Positions 59,351-61,946 of a DNA stretch of 61,946 nt are shown piece by piece (position 1 is the first letter of the stretch; the number at the start of each line of letters is the position of its first letter). The notes under the pieces are model-generated. The model did not search any database, was not told the origin of the DNA, and worked only from the letters and a program-made list of their open reading frames with translations. Source of the DNA: JBBSGC01 sp038254525. Lineage in GTDB: Bacteria; Actinomycetota; Actinomycetes; Propionibacteriales; Nocardioidaceae. The stretch covers positions 1 through 61,946 of the forward strand of contig JBBSGC010000001.1 of assembly GCA_038254525.1 (NCBI GenBank), written 5' to 3'. Made by a program: the position numbers and the translations under genes.

Positions 59351-60094
59351 TCAGTCCTCGGACAGCAGGTGACGCAGGTAGCGGCCGGGTGCCTCGAGGT
59401 AGCGCTGCCAGTGCTGGACCAGCTCGAGCGCGTCCCAGGTGGTCTCCCGCAGGCCCCACTCGCCGACCTCGAGGATCGTTGCGCCGGGCAGCGCGGCGAG
59501 CACCGGGGAGTGAGTGGCGCAGAGGATCTGCGAGCGCTCGCAAGTGAGTCGGTCCAGGACACTCATCAGCGCGAGCGTCGAGGAGAACGACAGCGCCGCC
59601 TCGGGTTCGTCCAGGCAATAGAACCCGGTCGAGTCGAACCGGGCGCCGAGGAGCTCGAGGAAGGACTCCCCGTGGCTCATCTCGTGGAACCGCGGCTCGT
59701 CTCCATTCGGACTCGGATGCTCCTCCAGGCGGGTGTACCAGCTGTGCATGGTTTCCGCGCGCAGGAAGAATCCCCAACGTCCGCTTCCGATCCCGCGCTG
59801 GAGCCGGATTGCTCGGTGCAGCGGGGACTCGCTCTCCCGTGTGGAATGCTGGCTGAAGCTCGACCCCCCCTCCGGTGACAGGCCGTAGGCGATCGCGATC
59901 GCTTCGACCAGGGTCGACTTTCCTGACCCGTTCTCGCCGACGAGGAACGTGACCCCTCGAGCCAGGTCGAGTCCATCTCGCAACAGCTGGGCGACGGCCG
60001 GGATGTCGGCGGGCCACTGCCCCCGTGGCAGCCGGGAACCGGGATCGGGAACGACCCGGACGATCGGCGGCTGGTCGAAGTCCACGCGCGACAC
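59351..60094 (-). CDS. AAA-family ATPase, COG3910 type
   Basis: A 247-residue ABC-like AAA ATPase without membrane domain: Walker A GENGSGKST (53-61), MSHGESFLELL (signature), FYCLDEPEAALSF (Walker B) and ATHSPVLAALPGATI. The segment GGSSFSQHSTRES and GFFLRAETMHSW match COG3910, 'predicted ATPase', found singly across bacteria with no known role. The relatives include SMC/RecF-like and toxin-type ATPases, so a nucleic-acid or quality-control role is possible. Next gene: SGNH hydrolase. Divergent from the SDR gene by 94 bp. Confidence 0.85.
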   Translation of the reverse strand: MSRVDFDQPPIVRVVPDPGSRLPRGQWPADIPAVAQLLRDGLDLARGVTFLVGENGSGKSTLVEAIAIAYGLSPEGGSSFSQHSTRESESPLHRAIRLQRGIGSGRWGFFLRAETMHSWYTRLEEHPSPNGDEPRFHEMSHGESFLELLGARFDSTGFYCLDEPEAALSFSSTLALMSVLDRLTCERSQILCATHSPVLAALPGATILEVGEWGLRETTWDALELVQHWQRYLEAPGRYLRHLLSED

Positions 60095-60188
60095 CTCAGC
60101 GAAGGTACGGCACCTGCCCCGCCCTCCGGCGGTCGACCATCAGGTAAACCGCTGGTCGCGCTGGCGGCCGGTCAAGCACAGTGGGCGA

Positions 60189-60965
60189 GTGGAACCTCTC
60201 GATACCCGGGCCGCTCGACCGGTTGCGCTGGTCACTGGTGCCAGCCGGCTGGCCGGCATCGGCGCCGCCGTCGCGACCCGGCTGGCCGCCGACGGCTTCG
60301 ACGTGGCGATCACCTACTGGACCGCCTACGACGAGCGGATGCCGTGGCGCAGCCGGACGGCCGATCATGACGAGCTCGAGGGCCGATTGGGCAAGCTAGG
60401 CGCTCAGACGGCCGCGGTGGAGGCAGACCTCAGTGATGTGGCGGCGTCGGCCACTGTCTTCGACCACGTCGAGGCCGAGCTGGGACCGGTCACGGCACTG
60501 GTGCTGTGCCACTGCGAGTCGGTCAACTCTGACCTCCTCGGCACCACCGTCGACAGCTTCGACCGCCACTTCGTGGTCAATGCCCGAGCGTCGTGGCTGC
60601 TGATTCGCGAGTACGCACTGCGCTTCTCCGGTATGCCCGGCAGCGGCCGGATCGTGGCGCTGACCAGCGATGCCACCGCCGGCAACCTGCCGTACGGCGC
60701 GAGCAAGGGTGCTCTTGACCGGATCGTGATCGCGGCCGCCAGCGAGCTGGCCGGTCGAGGCATCAGCGCCAACGTGGTCAACCCGGGGGCGACCGACACC
60801 GGCTGGATGAGTGACCAGCAGCTGCAGGCCACCGCGGAGGCGCTGCCGCTGCGCCGGGTCGGTATCCCTGACGATGCCGCGAACCTCGTGTCTTGGCTGT
60901 GCTCCGCCCAGGGCGGCTGGGTCAACGGGCAGCTGTTGCACAGCGACGGCGGCGCGTCGGCATGA
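60189..60965 (+). CDS. Short-chain dehydrogenase/reductase
   Basis: A 258-residue classical SDR with TGASRLAGIG (16-25, a variant of TGxxxGIG), catalytic Ser160, Tyr169 and Lys173 (GNLPYGASKGAL), NVVNPGATDTGWM and the C-terminal GGWVNGQLLHSDGG typical of FabG-like/3-oxoacyl reductases. The substrate is unknown. GTG 60189 start. Its last 44 bp overlap the 3' end of the HTTM gene on the other strand. Confidence 0.88.
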   Translation: MEPLDTRAARPVALVTGASRLAGIGAAVATRLAADGFDVAITYWTAYDERMPWRSRTADHDELEGRLGKLGAQTAAVEADLSDVAASATVFDHVEAELGPVTALVLCHCESVNSDLLGTTVDSFDRHFVVNARASWLLIREYALRFSGMPGSGRIVALTSDATAGNLPYGASKGALDRIVIAAASELAGRGISANVVNPGATDTGWMSDQQLQATAEALPLRRVGIPDDAANLVSWLCSAQGGWVNGQLLHSDGGASA

Positions 60966-61818
60966 TGCCCCGTCGGCGCAACCACACGAGCGGACGGATG
61001 CGCTCCAGCGGCAGAAAACTGGTCATCGTGACCAGATGTGGGGCGAAGGAGATCCGGATCGCCAGGATGGTCGCGACGTGGAAGCTGTAGAAGTAGGCCA
61101 CGATCCAGCGCTGCCACTTCTCGTTGACGAAGAACACGATCGGGCTGCTCAGCTCGAAGCCGACGATCATGAACTGTGACGCAGTGAGCAGCCATGGCAC
61201 GCGCAGCAGCAACCGGCCGAGCTCAGTGCCCCGGCGCAGCACTGCCCAGGTCAGCGTGGTGCCCCACAGCCACTCGATGCCGCCGAATCGCAGCTTCGCC
61301 CAGGCGGCCAGGAAGTACGTCGCGATGGCCGCCAGCTGCACCACGCGCATCGCCCAACCGGCTGCAGCGGATCGGCGCGGGTCGCCGTGCGGGGCGACAC
61401 CCACGCTCGGCAGCACGGCCAGCGCGATGATGAAGCCGAACCGGTCATGGTCGACCTTGCCGTAGCTCATCGCGACGAGCATCCACTCGAAGTAGAGCAA
61501 GAACACCGTCCCCCCGAGCAGGCGCGGCGCGCGGCCGGTCGCGGCGAGTGGCGCGAGCACGAGCAGCGCCCAGAACGAGACGCGCACCACGAGCGGTGTC
61601 GGTTCAGGGAACACCGGCAGCAGACGGGCGACGGCCAGCGGCTCGTAGAGGCCGGTGGACACACTGGCCTTGTCCCGCGCCCACGGCGTGATCAGCAGCA
61701 GGTCGACCACGACGAAGGCGTAGACGAGCGTTCGGAGCACCGCCACCCGGGCCAGGGGGACCGGAGCGAACAGCCAGCTCGACAGCCGGCTCGATCGCTG
61801 CGCCATCACCGTCGCCAT
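60922..61818 (-). CDS. HTTM-domain membrane protein
   Basis: A 298-residue protein with about six hydrophobic segments and the HTTM (horizontally transferred transmembrane) pattern: PLARVAVLRTLVYAFVVVDLLL, LLGGTVFLLYFEWMLVAMSYGKVDHDRF, LAAIATYFLAAWAKLRFGGIEWL, ELSSPIVFFVN. HTTM domains are related to the vitamin-K gamma-carboxylase and include lipase-maturation-like proteins; the function is unknown. The C-terminus overlaps the SDR gene by 44 bp; the ATG overlaps the end of the next gene by 13 bp. Confidence 0.85.
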   Translation of the reverse strand: MATVMAQRSSRLSSWLFAPVPLARVAVLRTLVYAFVVVDLLLITPWARDKASVSTGLYEPLAVARLLPVFPEPTPLVVRVSFWALLVLAPLAATGRAPRLLGGTVFLLYFEWMLVAMSYGKVDHDRFGFIIALAVLPSVGVAPHGDPRRSAAAGWAMRVVQLAAIATYFLAAWAKLRFGGIEWLWGTTLTWAVLRRGTELGRLLLRVPWLLTASQFMIVGFELSSPIVFFVNEKWQRWIVAYFYSFHVATILAIRISFAPHLVTMTSFLPLERIRPLVWLRRRGIMPTRRRRCATAAR

Positions 61819-61946
61819 GTGACCACCACGTCGTCGTGGGACGCGCCGGTCGCCCGGCCGTCCTTGAGCTCGTAGTAGTGGATGACCACCGACAGCGCGG
61901 TGATCTCCGGTGCGTCGGGATGGTGGTCCTCGTAGGCGTCGGCCAC
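61806..61946 (-). CDS. 3' end of a gene upstream of the HTTM protein (DUF5819-like by context)
   Basis: 46 C-terminal residues are visible in one open frame to the window end: PEITALSVVIHYYELKDG, then DDVVVTW and stop, 13 bp into the HTTM gene. In actinobacteria HTTM genes are often preceded by a DUF5819 gene and a thiol-disulfide oxidoreductase-like gene, so this may be DUF5819, but the family cannot be confirmed from so little sequence. Confidence 0.45.
   Translation of the reverse strand: MADAYEDHHPDAPEITALSVVIHYYELKDGRATGASHDDVVVTWRR

Noticed and set aside
59298..60017. Upstream extension of the SGNH hydrolase
   Set aside because: The open frame runs through the well-supported ATPase gene in another frame and has an Arg-rich non-protein composition; the hydrolase is complete from 59297.

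Overview
The window is a chromosomal segment of a high-GC Gram-positive bacterium of the Actinomycetota (class Actinomycetes). The evidence is a GC-rich sequence with frequent GTG starts, a gene order matching the core block known from Mycobacterium and Streptomyces (gltX-tRNAs-iclR-hup, recG-rsmD-coaD, rnc-mutM-smc-ftsY-ffh, rpsP-rimM-trmD-rplS-lepB-rnhB, comM-dprA-xer, rpsB-tsf-pyrH-frr-cdsA-rlmN), an HU protein with a long basic tail, a SepIVA-like protein, a DUF2469 protein, and coenzyme F420 synthesis (cofC). No prophage, insertion sequence, rRNA or CRISPR array is visible. The genus cannot be told from the sequence alone.

Layout. 1-3.3 kb: end of a VOC-fold gene, an intact DUF222/HNH (13E12-type) gene, a DUF1697 gene and an FAH-family hydrolase running into gltX. 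3.2-9.2 kb: gltX with tRNA-Gln(CTG) and tRNA-Glu(CTC), an Ada/AlkA plus Ogt alkylation-repair pair, an IclR regulator and hup. 9.2-16.5 kb: F420 (cofC), phospholipid (plsC, gpsA), sulfur amino acid (gamma-synthase/lyase type), cell wall (ddl) and thiamine (thiL) genes, then rpmB. 16.8-29.7 kb: a FakA-type DAK2 protein, recG, rsmD, coaD, a SepIVA-like coiled coil, DUF177-rpmF-rnc, mutM, smc and a thioesterase. 29.8-36 kb: a BlaI/M56 pair on the minus strand, ftsY, ffh, an amidohydrolase and a HIT-like gene. 36-46 kb: a long ribosome-maturation, secretion and DNA-uptake run (rpsP to xerC), mostly with overlapping stop/start codons. 46-51.8 kb: M23 peptidase, then rpsB-tsf-pyrH-frr-cdsA and a histidine phosphatase. 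51.8-62 kb: the accessory end, with a heterodimeric ABC exporter pair, an RNHCP-domain gene, a frameshifted DUF222/HNH gene, rlmN, an SGNH hydrolase with a lone COG3910-like ATPase, an SDR, an HTTM membrane protein and the tail of one more gene.

How the genes work together. The backbone combines translation (gltX, both its tRNAs, S2, S16, L19, L28, L32, EF-Ts, RRF, RimM, TrmD, RsmD, RlmN), co-translational targeting and secretion (Ffh, FtsY, two signal peptidases), chromosome handling and repair (SMC, HU, RecG, MutM, RNase HII, Ada/AlkA, Ogt, DprA, ComM, Xer recombinase) and envelope precursor supply (PlsC, GpsA, CdsA, Ddl).

Three things stand out. Short tandem repeats, most with a 15-bp unit, occur both inside genes (HU tail, gamma-lyase and signal peptidase N-termini) and between genes. 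Two cassettes usual at these places in relatives, leuCD beside the IclR gene and amtB-glnB-glnD between ftsY and ffh, are absent. A near-perfect 23-bp-arm hairpin follows ffh. I found no locus that I can claim as a new defence or biosynthetic system. The best candidates for uncharacterised function are the ATPase/SGNH pair, the RNHCP gene and the ABC pair.
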